64,000 nucleotides of DNA from Doris montereyensis (lineage: Eukaryota > Mollusca > Gastropoda > Nudibranchia > Dorididae): assembly GCA_037039925.1 (NCBI GenBank), contig JAXRKP010001177.1, positions 65,001 to 129,000 of the forward strand, in the 5' to 3' direction. Shown in pieces: positions 30,458 through 46,166 of the stretch (its first letter is position 1; every line of letters begins with the position of its first letter). The notes under the pieces were generated by a model. It saw nothing but the letters and a program-made list of their open reading frames with translations, was not told where the DNA came from and searched no databases. A program made the translations under genes and the position numbers.

Positions 30458-33400
30458 CTGAAATTGGATAAAATAGGAAGGAGAAGATTACACATACATG
30501 TATCTTTTATATTACCAATGCTGTATACTGTATGATAGTTAGAAGTGAGAAGCTCTTGGAAACCGACTGTATTTTCAATGGCAGAAACTATTTTTGCATT
30601 TGAAATTTTATTAGTGCCTTTACTTTAAAATATAAAGAGTTTGCCTAAATTTGCATATCATGAACAGTTACTTTTATGTAATCTTCACATATTTTTCGAC
30701 TTCTATTCACTTTAACTCACTTGAATACAAAGACATGGGAAAAGAAATTTTTTACTGAAATTTCTCCCGTCCACCACATGCGGTGATCTCAGAGTGAATA
30801 AAGAGGAAATAGCAACATGAAAGACAAGTGAAAAAGTGAAAGGAAAAAAAGTTGGACCTATCATCACCTAACAACAGAAATAGATGAACATCATAGATGA
30901 GAATGGGTTTCTTTCAAGTTCAGGAGGAAAATATGACACACCAAAAGTTTAAGCAACACAGCTGATGAAAAGGAGAGATACACACACAAAACATACTACA
31001 ATATAGTGGAAATGTAGAATTGAATTTTCATCTGTGTTTCACATTTTGAGTTTAAGCGCCAGGCAGTGGACAGGTAAGCACCTGTAAATGGGAGTAGATG
31101 ATCCCGCCCTCCACGAGTCACCTGCTGCCTTGCAGGTAGGTCTTGGCTGACCAATGGCTAAGAGAGTTAACCCTGAAAGAAAACAACCTGCTGTCTTGCA
31201 GGCCAGTCTTGAATGACCAAAGGCTAAGGGAGTTAACCCTGACAGAAAATAACAACCTGCTGCCTTGCAGACTGGTCTTGAATGACTTAAGGCTAAGGGA
31301 GTTAACCCTGACAGAAAATAACAAGGCCCGGTAGGGGGCCTCAAGGTGGCAGCCCTACCATCTACCTAGGGTACAGTGGGCTAATCCCCTGCTTATCCAA
31401 AACAACCTGATTCAAAGTAATAAATACAATGATATACCCGGTTTGAACTTTCGAAGACGACTCTGGAAAAGAACATGGACTGTGATTTTTGGAACATGGA
31501 ATGTTAGGGCAATTAATGTAAAGGAGTAAGAATTAGCTGAAGAAATGGAAAAATTCAAAGTAGACATTTTGACCATTACAGAAACAAAGAAAAAGGGCAA
31601 GGAATAGAAAATGTAGGACCAAATCATATTTTAATCTTCTCAGGAGTAGATGTCAAAGATAGATCTAGAGCAGGAGTAGGCCTCCTGATGCATAAAAGGC
31701 AAGAAATGCTACTAGAAAGTTGGAAATTTGTAAGCCCACGGCTATTAGAGGTAAATATTAAACTAAAAGGGGAGAGAAATTAAATTATTAATAGCTTATG
31801 GACCAAACGAAGATGCCACCAAAGAGGAAAAAGATATCTTCGAAAATGATTTACAAATAGCTGCAGAGAATCTCAAACCCAAACAGGAATTAATGGTTTT
31901 AGGAGATTTAAACGCTAGAGTAGGCAACAATGTAGAAACATCAAGAGGAGTAATAGGTAAAGAAGGAGAGACAACAACTTCTCCAAATGGAGAGAGACTA
32001 ATAGATTTTTGCCTAAAGAATAACATGAAAATAGCTAACACATTTTTTTCCTCATAAAGATATCCACAAATATACAAGAGTAAATGAAGACAGATGTGAA
32101 AAGTCAATCATAGACTACATAATAGTTAGCAGCTCCCTTTTTTACAGTACATGGATGCTAGAGTAAGCAGAGGAGCTGAAATATTTAGTGATCATCACCT
32201 AGTGATAGCCAAAATGAGATTATTAACTGAAGAAAACAAACAGAAAAGGAAAGAGAAGAAAGCTACTAAACTCAAAATAGAAGAACTAAATAAACCAATA
32301 GTAAAACAGATATACCAATCCAGGATAAAAAGATCTATCAGTGAAAGGCAGATGGATCTGAAGGAAAGCACAATAGAAGAAAAGTGGCAAATATATAAAG
32401 AAACACTCCTCAGTTGTACTGAAGAGGTCTGTGGTAGGAAACAAATTAAAGGAGATAGGAAAAGAACAGCATGGTGGAATGAGAATGTCAAGACTAAGAT
32501 CAAAGAAAAGAAGGATGCCTGGAAGAAATACTTGCAAACAAAGAGACCAGAGGATAGGATAGATTACGTGAGTAAAAGAACTATCGCCAAAGAGGAAGTT
32601 AGGAAAGCAAAACAGGAACAGTGGGAAGAGTTTGGACAAAGACTTCAAGAAAGCTATCAAGGAAATCAAAAGCTGTTCTGGGGAGCAATGAAGAGCATGA
32701 GAAAGACCAAAGCATGCCCAATACGACAAATTAAGAATGCCAAAGGAGAAATAATGAAAGGAGACAGCGAAATCATGGAAACGTGGAGAAAGTATTTTCA
32801 ACAATTACATAATCCCTCCAGAACATATGAAACAAGGAGTACAGATCAATTATTAAGAGTAACAAGTAATCGAGATGAGACAGCTGAAGATGTAGATATC
32901 TCAATGGAAGAACTTCAAACAGCTATAAGAAAAGTGAAATTAGGAAAAGCCCCAGGAGCAGATCAAGTTTATCCAGAAATGATTAAAAACCAAGGGAGAG
33001 AGGCAGACAAACTACTACATGCAATATGCCAACAAGCATGGAAGTCCAAACAGGTGCCAGACGACTGGAATAAGGGAACGGTAGTACCAATACACAAGAA
33101 AGGATCAACTATGGAATGCTCAAACTATAGAGGGATATCACTACTTAGCGTACCAGGAAAAGTGTATGCCAGGATACTGCAAATGAGACTAAGGAAAATA
33201 GTAGAGGATCAGATTGAAGAACACCAGAGTGGATTTAGACCAGGAAGAAGTGTACAAGATCACATATTTACAATTAGACAAATAATAGAAAAATTCCTTG
33301 AGAGAAACATTGACTTGCACCTGTGTTTTATTGACTTAGAAAAGGCATTTGACACTGTGAGGAAACGAACTATGGCATTTTAAAAGAACACAATGTAGAG

Positions 33401-36400
33401 CAAAATTTAATAGAAGCCATTAAAAGTTTTTACAATAAACCAACATGTGCAGTGAGAGTAGCTGGAAATGTATCTGCAGAATTTGATGTAGATATAGGAG
33501 TAAGACAGGGTTGTATCCTAAGTCCTCTTTTGTTTATCACATTTATGGATTCAGTCGCAAAAGCATCCTCAAAAATGAAGAAAATGAATGTAGGTATGTG
33601 GAAGCTCAAACCAGTAAATGTATCAATGCTTTCATTTGCTGATGATTTAGTTCTGTTTGGAAAATCAGAAAGGGACCTCCAGTCAAATATCAACATAATG
33701 AATAATGAATTAAATAAAGAGGAATGAGAGTAAATGCAAAGAAAACCAAAACAATGCTAGTAACTAGGGAAGCTAAAACACAAAATCTTAAATTAAGCAG
33801 GGAGAATTTTAAAACAAGTTCAAAGTTACAATTACTTAGGAGTAATGATTAACTCAGAGGGAAAACTAAGAGAAGAAATCAGCCAGAGAATCCAAAAGGC
33901 AAGTGCAATATATAACCATCTAGGAAAGGCATTTGTAGGTAAACAAGAATTGTCAACAAAAACCAAAATGGCAGTATACAACACAGTTTATTGTCCTACT
34001 CTCCTCTATGGCAGTGAAACTTGGACCTTAGACAGTAGGGAATACAGAAGAGTGCAGGCAGCCAAAATGAAATATCTAAGAAGAGTAGTAGGGAAAACTA
34101 AAAGAGACAAAATCAGAAACACAACAATAAGAGATCAAATCAAAGCAGATAGCATAAAAACTAAGATAGAAATGAATCAACTGAGATGGTTTGGGCATGT
34201 TAACAGAATGAATGACAATAGGATAGCTAAATCAGTAAACAGTGCTAAAACTCAAGATAAAAGACCAAAGGCAGACTTCGGAGAAAGTGGGAAGAAGATA
34301 TAAAAAGAGGCATTAACGCAAAGAAATTTAACTTTTACGGAAGGAAACAGAAAATGTCAGGACAGGACAACCTGGAGAAAGATCATTTCAGGCATTTAAA
34401 ACCCATACACCGGAAGGTAGAATGGGAACTGATAAAGAAAGAAAGAAAGAGTTTAAGCGCATTTCCAAATTCACATTTTAGCTGAATTCTGCTAAAGCTA
34501 TGGAGAATTGAGTAATTCCTCAATCAATTACAAATCAAATAAGATTAGATCACAGCAATGGACAATGATGAGAGTTAAAAGTTGGGCGTTTTTAAAAATA
34601 AACTACGCAAGTCATATATAAGCATATAATATAAAAAGGGGGAGTGCCACAATTGAGTGTGTCTAACGGAATAAGAAGACAAACAAACCCAAATATGTAA
34701 ACTAGCACCTAATAGTCAAAACAAAATAACCATGGAATGCTTTAAGTCAAAGTAACCCTTCATTCATCAGACAAATCAGCAAACTATAAAATTGACATGA
34801 AGTAATTTTGTTCGTTTCATTGGGATGTACGCTTACCACCATATACGGTGATCTCAGGGTGAACTGAAAGGAAAAAGCAAGATAAAAAAGAACAACAATG
34901 ACAGGAAAGGAAATAAGAAAAAGATAACGATGAATTTACAGGCCATATTCAAAAACAAATACAGGTTCACCGGTTACACATCATTTATCCCCGGAAAGCC
35001 ATTTCTTGCAAGGTCCTTCTCCACTTTCTCAGGAGCATACAGTACAGCAGCCTATTAAGCATTTTGTGCTAACACCTACAATATTTTTCTCCACCTGTAT
35101 TTTGGTACTCATTCACACCTGAGTGAGGGAGGAAAGCAAAGTGCAATACCTTTCCTAAGAGTATGCCTGGGCCAATTAGGGTTTTGAACCTATACTGTCG
35201 CGATTACAGTCACAACACTACAGTTTTGCCATAACGCCTCCTAGAACCTACCAGTATCACCCTCCAACCACCTACACATGACACAAGCTAGGAACCTTAC
35301 AGGAGTCTGTCATGGTAACATGAAAACCAATAGGGTCAGAGGTGGAAAGGGATAGGAGAAAGAGTGTCAAATGGCTTTGATGTTGTTTGTCTATGTTGCT
35401 GTTTTGTCTGATGAATGAACAGATAATAAACCTGAATTGTTGTGTGTTTATTTCACTTTGTTGGCAAAGTTATATTACACCGTTCGGTTCTTTTTGTATT
35501 CCATACATAACGTATATAAGAAAAATATACTCGGCATCAGAAATAACGCAACACTTTTCAACGTGCTTTATCTCTTTGGTCGTTTTAGATTATTCACTTA
35601 ATACATCATACATTGTTCAAAAGAGCAAAAACCAATTTTTGCACTCGCCTATTTTGACACATAATTTTTGGAAGATCACAAATTCATGCTTGCTGTGTCC
35701 AACCACGTAAATCTAGATATCAAAAGAAGCAGAAATAAATAATTTGTACCTCTGGATCATTAATTCGTTATTCCCATTTGATATAAACGATTACCAGTCA
35801 CTCAAAAAGCATTGCATTAATCATGGCGCTAATATATTATAAATGACACGACTTACCATTCTATGTTTGGTATGAATATCATGGGCAATCAGTACTCGAT
35901 CTTCCAGTCCGTTGTCTATAAGAACTTTAATCAACTTTATTCTCTGTGCATCACTCGGCATATCAGTTGTTTGATCCAATTGGTAAGCTGAAGTTTCTAT
36001 TCCAAATAAATCATACTCCAAATATGTTCCCATTTCGCAAACTCCAGTAGGGAAGAACTCTCTAAAAAATGTACCTTTCAAACAAAACAGCAATATTGTA
36101 TTAAACTGCATTTCGAAGAATAAGTTCTTTTTAGGGTTTTTTTCTGTAAATGGTTAGGCTACTAGATTGTAAAGTTCAAGGTGCAAATCCTTACAATGAT
36201 GGGCCCAATGTTGTGTTCCATGGGAAAGCCACAAAACAAACATTTCATTACTCAACACAGGTGTAAATGAGTACCAGCATCAGCTAGGTGGTAAAATCTG
36301 CAACAGGCTAGTGTCCTGTCAAGGAGGCCGTGTATTATCACCTGTTCTACTTTATCCTATAGAAACTAGGATGAGCTCCAGCTCTATGGGCTGTAATTGT

Positions 36401-39400
36401 GGGAAATAATCAACTGAGTTGGAATAAGAAACATGAGAAGTAAAGTTCCTTTAAGTATGGAACTGCTACGCTGTTTTCGGCAAACTGTAGGCTGTCCATT
36501 AGGTCCTGCCTGCCAGGCAATGATCACGGCCAGCAAGATTGCCTGAGCAGTAAGATGGTTTTTCCTTCATCATGAGTTGTGTTACCTATAAACAATGAAT
36601 TCAGTCAATATTTCATTTAGATGTGAGAGTGAAAACAATTCATTTCATCACAAATAAATGTCCTTCATTGAAACTCTACAACATCATATTTGACAGTCAG
36701 CCACGCCCATATCAAATTGACCAGAGCAAAGCTTGATTTCATACAGGTTCATCAATTATTTATGCATATTTTATTTGATGAAAAGTAATAATCAATAATG
36801 ATTAAGAGCAAGATGTGTTAATAGATATCCAATAAAACCCTAAGTAAAAGTTGGTCATACACTTTTAAAATTGTTAATAAATGCAGAAAACATCATGACC
36901 ATATTTGCCGGTAGTTGGGTTTTGCAGTCAATGTATTCAAAAGTTCTATGCTGATAGGCGGGCATGGTAGTTCTAGGGCTAATGCCCTTACAACCCACAC
37001 AGCCAGAGCGTATCTTGATTTCTATAACGTGAAGTGGATCAGGGATAATAACCTCCTGGACAGGACACTAGTCTGTAACAGAGATTTTCACTCCCAAAGC
37101 ACCTGGGTTGAGTGGGGAAATTGAATGTTAAGTGTCTTTTCTAAGAAGTACAATGTCGGAATTAGCATTGCTAGGATTTGAATCCAGGACCTCATGGTTC
37201 CAAGTCTGGCAACCTAACCATCAGGCTACCCATGCAACCTGAACACAAAAGGTAAGGAATAAAACATTTTTCTTGATTTTTGTTTGTTTGTTTTTGCAGT
37301 AGTAATCAACGAAATGGAAAAAGAAAAACAACCATGTATTTTCCTACTTTTAAACATCAACAATAGGAGAACAAAAACCCAACTCCGGCCATTATTTAGT
37401 CACAAACGTATAGCATAGCATGGCAAGACATTGATTGGATAAAAGAACACAAGTAAAGAGTGGCAAAGCCCTACTACAGCCCCCATTTCCCAAAATCCTA
37501 CCTCCCTAAATAAAGCTAATGCTGGAATCTAAATTTTTATATTATTTAAAGCAGAAAAAGAAAAATGGTTTAGAAAATGTTTAATTTAATCATCAGTGAA
37601 TGAAATGGAGAACATAGCCATGACCAACTAATCCCATCCCCTCAATCCCCCCACCCTTTTTCCCCACCCCCATAACTAGCAATTTAATACTGAACAAAAA
37701 CCTACACAAACAAACAACTCCAACTAATCAACACTTTCGTGGGACACTTTTAAAAATCAACTTACGATCTAGATGCGACATGGCGGTGTGTTTAGGATTT
37801 CCGCCTGCCTCGCAAAATATTCTCATGATTTCTTGTGGCGCTTTGGAGCTGCGCCCTGGATGAATAATGACTGGACATCAAGTTCTTCTTGAACCAACGC
37901 TGAGCTTCTCAAAGAGCTTTTTTCAAACTCTGATGAAAATATTCAAAACACTTCTAGGCATGCTACGAATATACACATATTTGCATGAAATTTAAGGACC
38001 GTTGATTAATAGGACAGATAATGGAGTCCCAGGTCATTGTAACCGACTTGGTCATTAGAGGTCTAGAGTAAAAAGGACAGTTGCTGATTTAAGGGTCTTC
38101 TCTGAATTCAAAGATCAGATGCCCATTAAGAAATGGATAGATAGGCACAAAGTAAATGATCATAGCGGTTATAGTAATAGTTTAATAGTAATAATCATTT
38201 ATGTTCAATTCATTATTTTGTATGTCGTATTTTGCTTGGTGCTTGTTTGACAGTAATATATGTTCATGGCTGAGCAGCTGAATCGAGTTAATTCTATGTC
38301 ACATACCTCTGTAAGACAGATAAATGACATAGAACTGTCTGCTTCTGCTAGTTGCTACCACTAAAAAAGATTGGAATTACAGGCTGTATGCTCGTACAAG
38401 TGTATGAAAACTGACTATTTTTTCTCCTTTATCCCAAGATACCACTTCATTCATAGAATGCTTCTACACTTCTTGAGAGAGAGAGAGAGACAGGCAGGCA
38501 GACAGAGACAGAGAGAGAGACAGGGAGAGTGAGCGCGCAACATACATTAGTGTGTATCAGCATCACAGCACATAGCTGGTCTTTGGCCAAGTCTAGATGG
38601 CGAGGATTTCATAAAAATAGAATTGGTCTGTCAACGGGCAAACATGCGCCACGCCAGTTCGATAATGGAACTAGATTGGTGCCTGACTCCAAAAAAAAAA
38701 TGCAAAGAAGAGAATACCACGACCTTTGACCCTATTCCGGGAATATTTTTGTACAGTTAACTAAGCTTTGTTGGTTCCCATTGTGAGAGGGCACCACAGG
38801 AGAAAAGTGAGAGGCTGCGGGTGATGTCACCAGCAGCGAAACCTGATAGTGAAAGGCCCTGCAGAGACATTAGTGTAGTGTGAAACTGGTGTGTGTGTGT
38901 GTGTATGTGTGTTTGTTGGATAAAGCAAGTTGATGTGAGGGGTGTATTGCAAAGAAATCATAGTAGTACCTTCTTGGTGTATTGCAATATTTTACAAGTG
39001 GTTCCTGGCACAAGAAAACCAAGCAGAACACACCCCCTGGGTGCTTCATTTAACTCTTTGACAAGAATTTTCTCAGCCAATAGTTGGATACTGATTCACA
39101 CTTGAGCTAAATGAGGAAAACAGAATCTGAAGAATCCTTCCTTAGGCAAGCCAGCACTTGAATCACTATTACAACACCACTACAACTATCATGACTTCTA
39201 ACACTTCCACCTCTACCACAACTCCTATGCCTACAACTACCATCTTCCCCATCACCATCACTGCTGCCACAAATTATAATAACAATAATAGGCCCCCAAC
39301 AGTAACTAAAAAGATAGCATTTGCATGAATTGTATGGATTTACTTCTAGAATAATAACGTCCGATCAATATTTGATTTAAGGTCCAAAGTCCATGTGTGG

Positions 39401-41843
39401 TGTGACAGACAAGATTTGAATCCAGTCCAGGGAGACATGGACGAACGTCCTCTGGGTTAATGAAAATTGACAGATCCAACACATAGCAGGAAACACAAAT
39501 TGAAAAGTGCGTTCAATTGAAGTCCTTAGATCGATAAAGAAGTAGGAAAAATATCACAAACCCATGGAGATTTAATCAACTATTCAGGCAGTATTTCAAT
39601 TATTATGACACATAAAAAGGAAAACATTGTTCTAAAAGCAAAGAGAAATGGAAAAAAATACATTTGTACCTGAGAGCTGCCAAGTACATCCGACTTCACC
39701 TATGACCCCACATCTCACACCTTCAATTCCATCAATCAACTCATTTCGAATTCTCTCTGCCATTTTCTCTTCGCTGTATGTTTTAATTGCTTGTGGCTGA
39801 TAATTTTCACAATAGAAGCCTGTGAATGATAATTATGCAAAGGAAACTTAAAAATAAATTATCTTACTCTTTCATTATAGGATTTATATCATCAAACTAT
39901 AACTAAGCTAGCAAACATTTGCAGTCATGAGTGCAAAAAATTGTGTATTCTCTGATATTAATTTAAAATGCAGCAGAGGCAGATTTTGGAAAATCTGTGC
40001 TTTGAATATACTTGTGCTAAAATTAAAATAATTCACTTAAATAACTAGAATAAAAACCATTCTGAGATATTGAATGTCCTTTTCTGTATCTACTTCTAAT
40101 TGTAAAAGATCCAAACATTTTTCTTAATTTTGCCATGTTAAAAATTTGTAGAATGAAACAAGAATAATAGTGCAAATACTCACCAGTTCCTGAAATAATA
40201 TTCACACCAGTGGCTTCAGAAATAGCTTTCAAAAACCGGACATTTCTGTCAAGACCAATTGTTGTGACTTCAACTATACTGCTGCCTCCATTTTCCTTTT
40301 TGTAAAGAAAAAGTAATTATAAAGTGTTCTCTTCTAGTAGTGTAACCAAAATTTCCTAAGGTCATGTGTTAGTCGTTGAGTGATTTTAAAACAGATGTGT
40401 TTAAAATGATTAACAAAGGAAGAAAGCAAAATAAAATAAATTGCCCTCATATACATTTATAATTTTTTAAAGCAACAAGTGTTAAATATCAAAATGAATG
40501 GAAAGGAAGTTATTAACAAATAAAAGAATGTTTAATTTTATCCATTATAAAAATATCAGCTTTTTTCAGAACTTAAAAGAGAAACAAAAGGAGAAAAACC
40601 TTCACCAATTCAAACCTTATAAATGCGCATTTCTTCTTTGATTGCATTGTCTTCACCAAGAATACAGAGATTAGGTTTGTGACTATAGCTGAAAAAAAAA
40701 TGTGATTATATAATTTTTGAGGCCCCAAAATGTATTCATACACACTTTATCAAACTATGAATGTGAACTTTGGAGAGATTACTGAAGCCAAAAAGCTCTT
40801 GTTTGTGTAAATGATATCATATGACCTAATGCACTTTCTTTCAAAAGATCTAGTTTTGCTTTACAATCACAAAAATTATTTGTAGTCATATTTTCATACT
40901 ATTCCAAGGTTGGCACTATCTGCATATCTACTACACTACATTCCTTTCAATGAAAATTGTGAGCCAATAATTGTCTTAGGGCTACACAGCTTTTGGGTAG
41001 TGTTTTTACAAAGAAAATGAATGATCAACAAATGTTCATGTTGCACACGTTCATTCCACTCTAAGATTAAGGTTGAGACTTTGGACATCTTTTGTACATT
41101 TGCACTATTTTGAAAAACTATTTGGCACATTCCCGGTTCTTAAACCGAAATCTTCACTCCTACTTAAAAATCATAAAATTAATAATAAAAAATGATAAAC
41201 TAATTTACTGATACGTCACAAGATAAACAAACATTAAGTTTGAAATATTCTGCATATAAACATGAATTCTTACGCATTCTGACGAATCCATCCCAAGTTT
41301 TTCATTTCAAATGGTGCTTCTACCATGCTTTTAAATTTCTCAGCAGGTGGGGTGAAAAAAACTGGGAGCCTTAATGTGGAGGTGCTCATGTGTCATTGTG
41401 ATCCCCAAGGAGTCAGGGTCAATTTGACCCAAGACTGTGGAAGAAGGAGAAGAAAAAAAAGACACAATTCTAACATAGATTTTATTTTTGCATTCAAATG
41501 TATCAAAAAACGAATACAATGCTTCTTAAAAGCTTTTATATGAGATAATGAGTTGTGAAAATTAATGGCGATCAAGCTGTTAAAAATGTCTTGAAAAGTA
41601 TAATCTTCCCTAAAGATGAACATAATCAACAACCCAGTGAAACAGCAATAGGAGAGATGCTTTATTCTAGATGAGAGAGAGAATAGTGATAAATACATGA
41701 AAGTGACACTCTCCAGGACAAAAGAAGACATGCATAAGAATATCATAATAACTGCTATTAACAATTTGACTTCTTCACTTCATTGTGAAACTTGTTATTT
41801 TGCTTTATATATTTACCAGTCATAATTTTCCTTTGGCATCCAT
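30323..41843 (-). CDS. PTER: Phosphotriesterase-related protein, complete gene in eight coding exons
   Basis: Exons (minus): 41817-41843, 41274-41434, 40616-40688, 40184-40295, 39670-39819, 37766-37929, 35857-36074 and 30323-30457. The protein is about 346 residues, close to the about 349 of the human protein. It is a TIM-barrel metal-dependent hydrolase; mammalian PTER has been reported to hydrolyse N-acetyltaurine. Metal-site motifs seen are THEHL (exon 2), GEVGC (exon 5), IIHPGR and SHLD (exon 6) and AHDIH (exon 7). All junctions are GT-AG and phases agree, provided three single-base indels are corrected: one A missing in exon 1, one extra T in a T7 run in exon 2, one C missing in exon 6. 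The consistent phases and conserved residues favour sequence error over a pseudogene. Intron 7 (5.4 kb) holds LINE copy B. Confidence 0.92.
30755..30875 (+). repeat. Dispersed short repeat R, copy 3
   Basis: cccgtccaccacatgcggtg and atctcagagtgaataaagag match the other R copies. Located in PTER intron 7. Confidence 0.65.
31060..34448 (+). mobile_element. Non-LTR retrotransposon (RTE-like LINE), copy B, full length
   Basis: Flanked by a perfect 12-bp target duplication gagtttaagcgc (31048-31059 and 34449-34460). The 5' end caggcagtggacagg leads into three about 69-bp monomers (31110-31320), then an AP endonuclease (about 31470-32230; [22 protein letters not shown]), a reverse transcriptase ([59 protein letters not shown] at about 33634) and a C-terminal LLYGSETW and RWFGHVNRM region. 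It ends in (GAAA)n. The main open frame is 32151-33383. Several one-base indels break it. It lies in PTER intron 7, opposite in orientation to the gene. Confidence 0.92.
34825..34925 (+). repeat. Dispersed short repeat R, copy 4
   Basis: acgcttaccaccatatacgg and tgatctcagggtgaactgaa match the other R copies. Confidence 0.6.
34985..35245 (-). mobile_element. tRNA-like SINE (family 2)
   Basis: Minus-strand head ggaggcgttatggcaaaac with B-box-like aggttcaaaaccc. The body matches 9587-9765. It sits in PTER intron 7. Confidence 0.55.
35857..36074 (-). CDS. PTER: PTER exon 7
   Basis: 218 bases, tttgaaag acceptor, gtaagt donor, fully open. It encodes [21 protein letters not shown] and [12 protein letters not shown]; the aspartate of AHD is the last metal ligand. 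Confidence 0.93.
36150..36385 (+). mobile_element. tRNA-derived SINE (family 1)
   Basis: Plus-strand head tggttaggctactagattg, with B-box-like aaggtgcaaatcc, then a body inverted relative to the other copies. In PTER intron 6. Confidence 0.6.
36945..37235 (-). mobile_element. tRNA-derived SINE (family 1), best copy
   Basis: On the minus strand the head reads gggtagcctgatggttaggt, with B-box-like ggattcaaatcc. The body includes the complement of cacctgggttgagtgggg. In PTER intron 6. Confidence 0.65.
37766..37929 (-). CDS. PTER: PTER exon 6 (one base short)
   Basis: 164 bases against 165 in the intact paralogue exon at 1346-1510. The missing base is a C at about 37873-37874 (plus-strand GG instead of GGG). 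Before it the frame reads EFEKSSLRS; after it the next frame reads [12 protein letters not shown] and TAMSHLD. Donor is gtaagt, acceptor catcag. Confidence 0.88.
38470..38530. repeat. Short (GA)/(CAGA)n microsatellite
   Basis: About 60 bases of gaga, caggcag and cagagaca repeats in PTER intron 5. Confidence 0.85.
38985..39175 (-). mobile_element. Diverged SINE fragment (family 2)
   Basis: tggatactgattcacacttg and ttccttaggcaagcc resemble the body of the copies at 9587 and 34985. Weak match in PTER intron 5. Confidence 0.35.
39670..39819 (-). CDS. PTER: PTER exon 5
   Basis: 150 bases, ttcacag acceptor, gtacaa donor. It encodes FYCENYQ and [10 protein letters not shown]; the glutamate of GEVG is the expected bridging metal ligand in this family. 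Confidence 0.92.
40184..40295 (-). CDS. PTER: PTER exon 4
   Basis: 112 bases, aaaaag acceptor, gtgagt donor. It encodes [18 protein letters not shown] and [13 protein letters not shown], the conserved glycine-rich and ISG-x-G strands of the barrel. Confidence 0.9.
40616..40688 (-). CDS. PTER: PTER exon 3
   Basis: 73 bases between a t-rich cag acceptor and a weaker gtttga donor. It encodes YSHKPNL and [10 protein letters not shown], matching the equivalent segment of the family. Confidence 0.88.
41274..41434 (-). CDS. PTER: PTER exon 2
   Basis: Strong polypyrimidine tract and cttccacag acceptor; gtaaga donor. It encodes the [12 protein letters not shown] metal-binding strand and ends with [11 protein letters not shown]7 run (plus-strand A7, 41355-41361) has one base too many: six T keep the whole exon open, while seven cause a stop. 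Confidence 0.88.
41817..41843 (-). CDS. PTER: PTER exon 1 (start)
   Basis: ATG at 41841-41843 in the context cagccatgg, encoding MDAKGK, with a gtaaat donor. Joining exon 2 in frame needs one extra A in the A4 run at 41826-41829. Alternatively ATG 41821-41823 (MT, then VLG in exon 2) gives a shorter protein without correction. The first choice keeps the conserved GK-x-x-TVLG spacing. Confidence 0.65.
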
Positions 41844-42044
41844 GGCTGTTAGATGACTCAGTGATATATGCTCTTGTGAGTTTGAGGTATGACAGGACAC
41901 ACTAATGGGAAAATGACAGAATAATGTTGACAATCTATCCAGCTGAAGTCAGTTGAGAAAATTCAAGACATACTTAAGAAACAAATAAAACAGCAAGAGA
42001 AGGTTAAATACGTGATGATTTTATCCATGTATATACACACACAC

Positions 42045-42579
42045 ACACATACAGTTTACCGCCTTTAATCAGACCGTCGTTAATCAGATATACTATACTA
42101 TCTAAACCAACACCATCGTTGGGAACATAATAAATCTCACTATTCTCTATAAGAGATCTGATAATTCCGTAATCCGACTCTGACACTCATTTTCAGCAAC
42201 AATTTAGTACTTTGTAGTTACCCTGTTGTCCATTAATGTGACATACAGTGTGCCCAAGAGATTGCAGAGCAATCTGGAACTTTCGCAAACAGCAATGACG
42301 TGTCCAATAATTAATCCATGTGGACTAATCTTCTATACCACATGGCCCTGAGTGTCAAATTTTGTGTCTTGGATTGAACCATGAGCCATGAAAGACAGTC
42401 GACAATAAAGGCAACGTCACACTCATGGGTATTCTGTTTTCACACCTTTCGTTTCTGGAGACTGGCCGTGACAGCCAAAAATGCTAGCCTATACGTAATG
42501 CAGGTCTCTCTGTCTGTTACTTTGTCTCTCTGTCTGTCTCTCCCTCCCTCCATCTCTCTCTTTCTGAGCCTTTCTCTCT

Positions 42580-42644
<65 letters not shown>

Positions 42645-43320
42645 ATTTATCAGTCCTTCTCATCGAAATGTGATGTCGCAATACACTCTTTCTGCAAAAT
42701 GCACGTTTGTTAATCAGACAAACTGTCTAATCAGACATTTTTTTGTGACAACGGACAGTGTCCGATTAACGGATTTGATATAAATACGCAATGCTCCATT
42801 AAAGATTGTATTTCATAATAACAAAATAGTAGGTTACTTGTCATGTATAGAGTCTATCAATATCTAAAAGGAAAGGCTTAGGCCTATTGACTTTAAGAAA
42901 AATGCTTTTTCATTTTTACAAGTTCAAAATTAAATAATAATTAAATAAAGTTATGGTCCCTTGAATTCTGGCAATGCTAGGTCCGATTTTATCGTTTTTT
43001 TGTTTGTTTGTTATATATAAATCTAGAGTTTATAAAATCAATATTTGTCTAGAAAAAACAAAGATCTTTGAGTACAGTTACGGCTCGACAGTCAGCACTT
43101 CGATAATCCGGATGTCTAGATAATCCAAACAGATGAGATGGGGACAGATTTTTCTTCTTTTATTGAACCAGATAATCTGGTAGTTTGGGATTCAGATCTG
43201 AACACCTAATTCTGGAACAAGTTACCACAACATAGAGAGTTTATACTTCGATAAACAGAACACTCAACTATTTCAGATAGTCTAACCAGTCCGGCAACGG
43301 CTATCCGAATCGACTAATAC
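42045..43320. mobile_element. Possible pogo/Tigger-type non-autonomous elements
   Basis: cagtttaccgcctttaatca at 42052 and the complement of gtccgattaacgg at 42757 form imperfect inverted ends, with extra ttaatcagac words inside. A second pair with gataatccgg and ctatccgaatcg words spans about 43078-43310. No transposase frame is present. The assignment is tentative. Confidence 0.3.
42560..42645. repeat. (CT)n microsatellite
   Basis: About 80 bases of (ct)n with a few ttct interruptions, between the divergent PTER and WDR36 genes. Confidence 0.95.
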
Positions 43321-43479
43321 ATAAACACCACTTCAGCCATAGAGCTTCTTTATTTTAGTCTTTTTCAAAATTTTCTTGGCACTTTCTTTTTCTGTCTGTC
43401 TGTCGTTCTTTTCCCTCTCCCCCTCTCTCCCTCGTCTTCTGGCATGGTGTAAATTGTGTGTAAGTGAGGAACTTTAGGC

Positions 43480-46166
<2,687 letters not shown>

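Noticed and set aside
36150..37235. True tRNA genes at the A-box and B-box sequences
   Set aside because: Acceptor and anticodon stems are not well formed, and the same heads are attached to a recurring SINE body.
41393..41764. 123-codon minus-strand frame
   Set aside because: It overlaps PTER exon 2 in the wrong frame and runs into the intron; the splice-supported frame carries the THEHL motif.
42004..42186. Minus-strand frame near the possible pogo-like ends
   Set aside because: Too short and without transposase motifs; it largely translates the putative terminal repeat.
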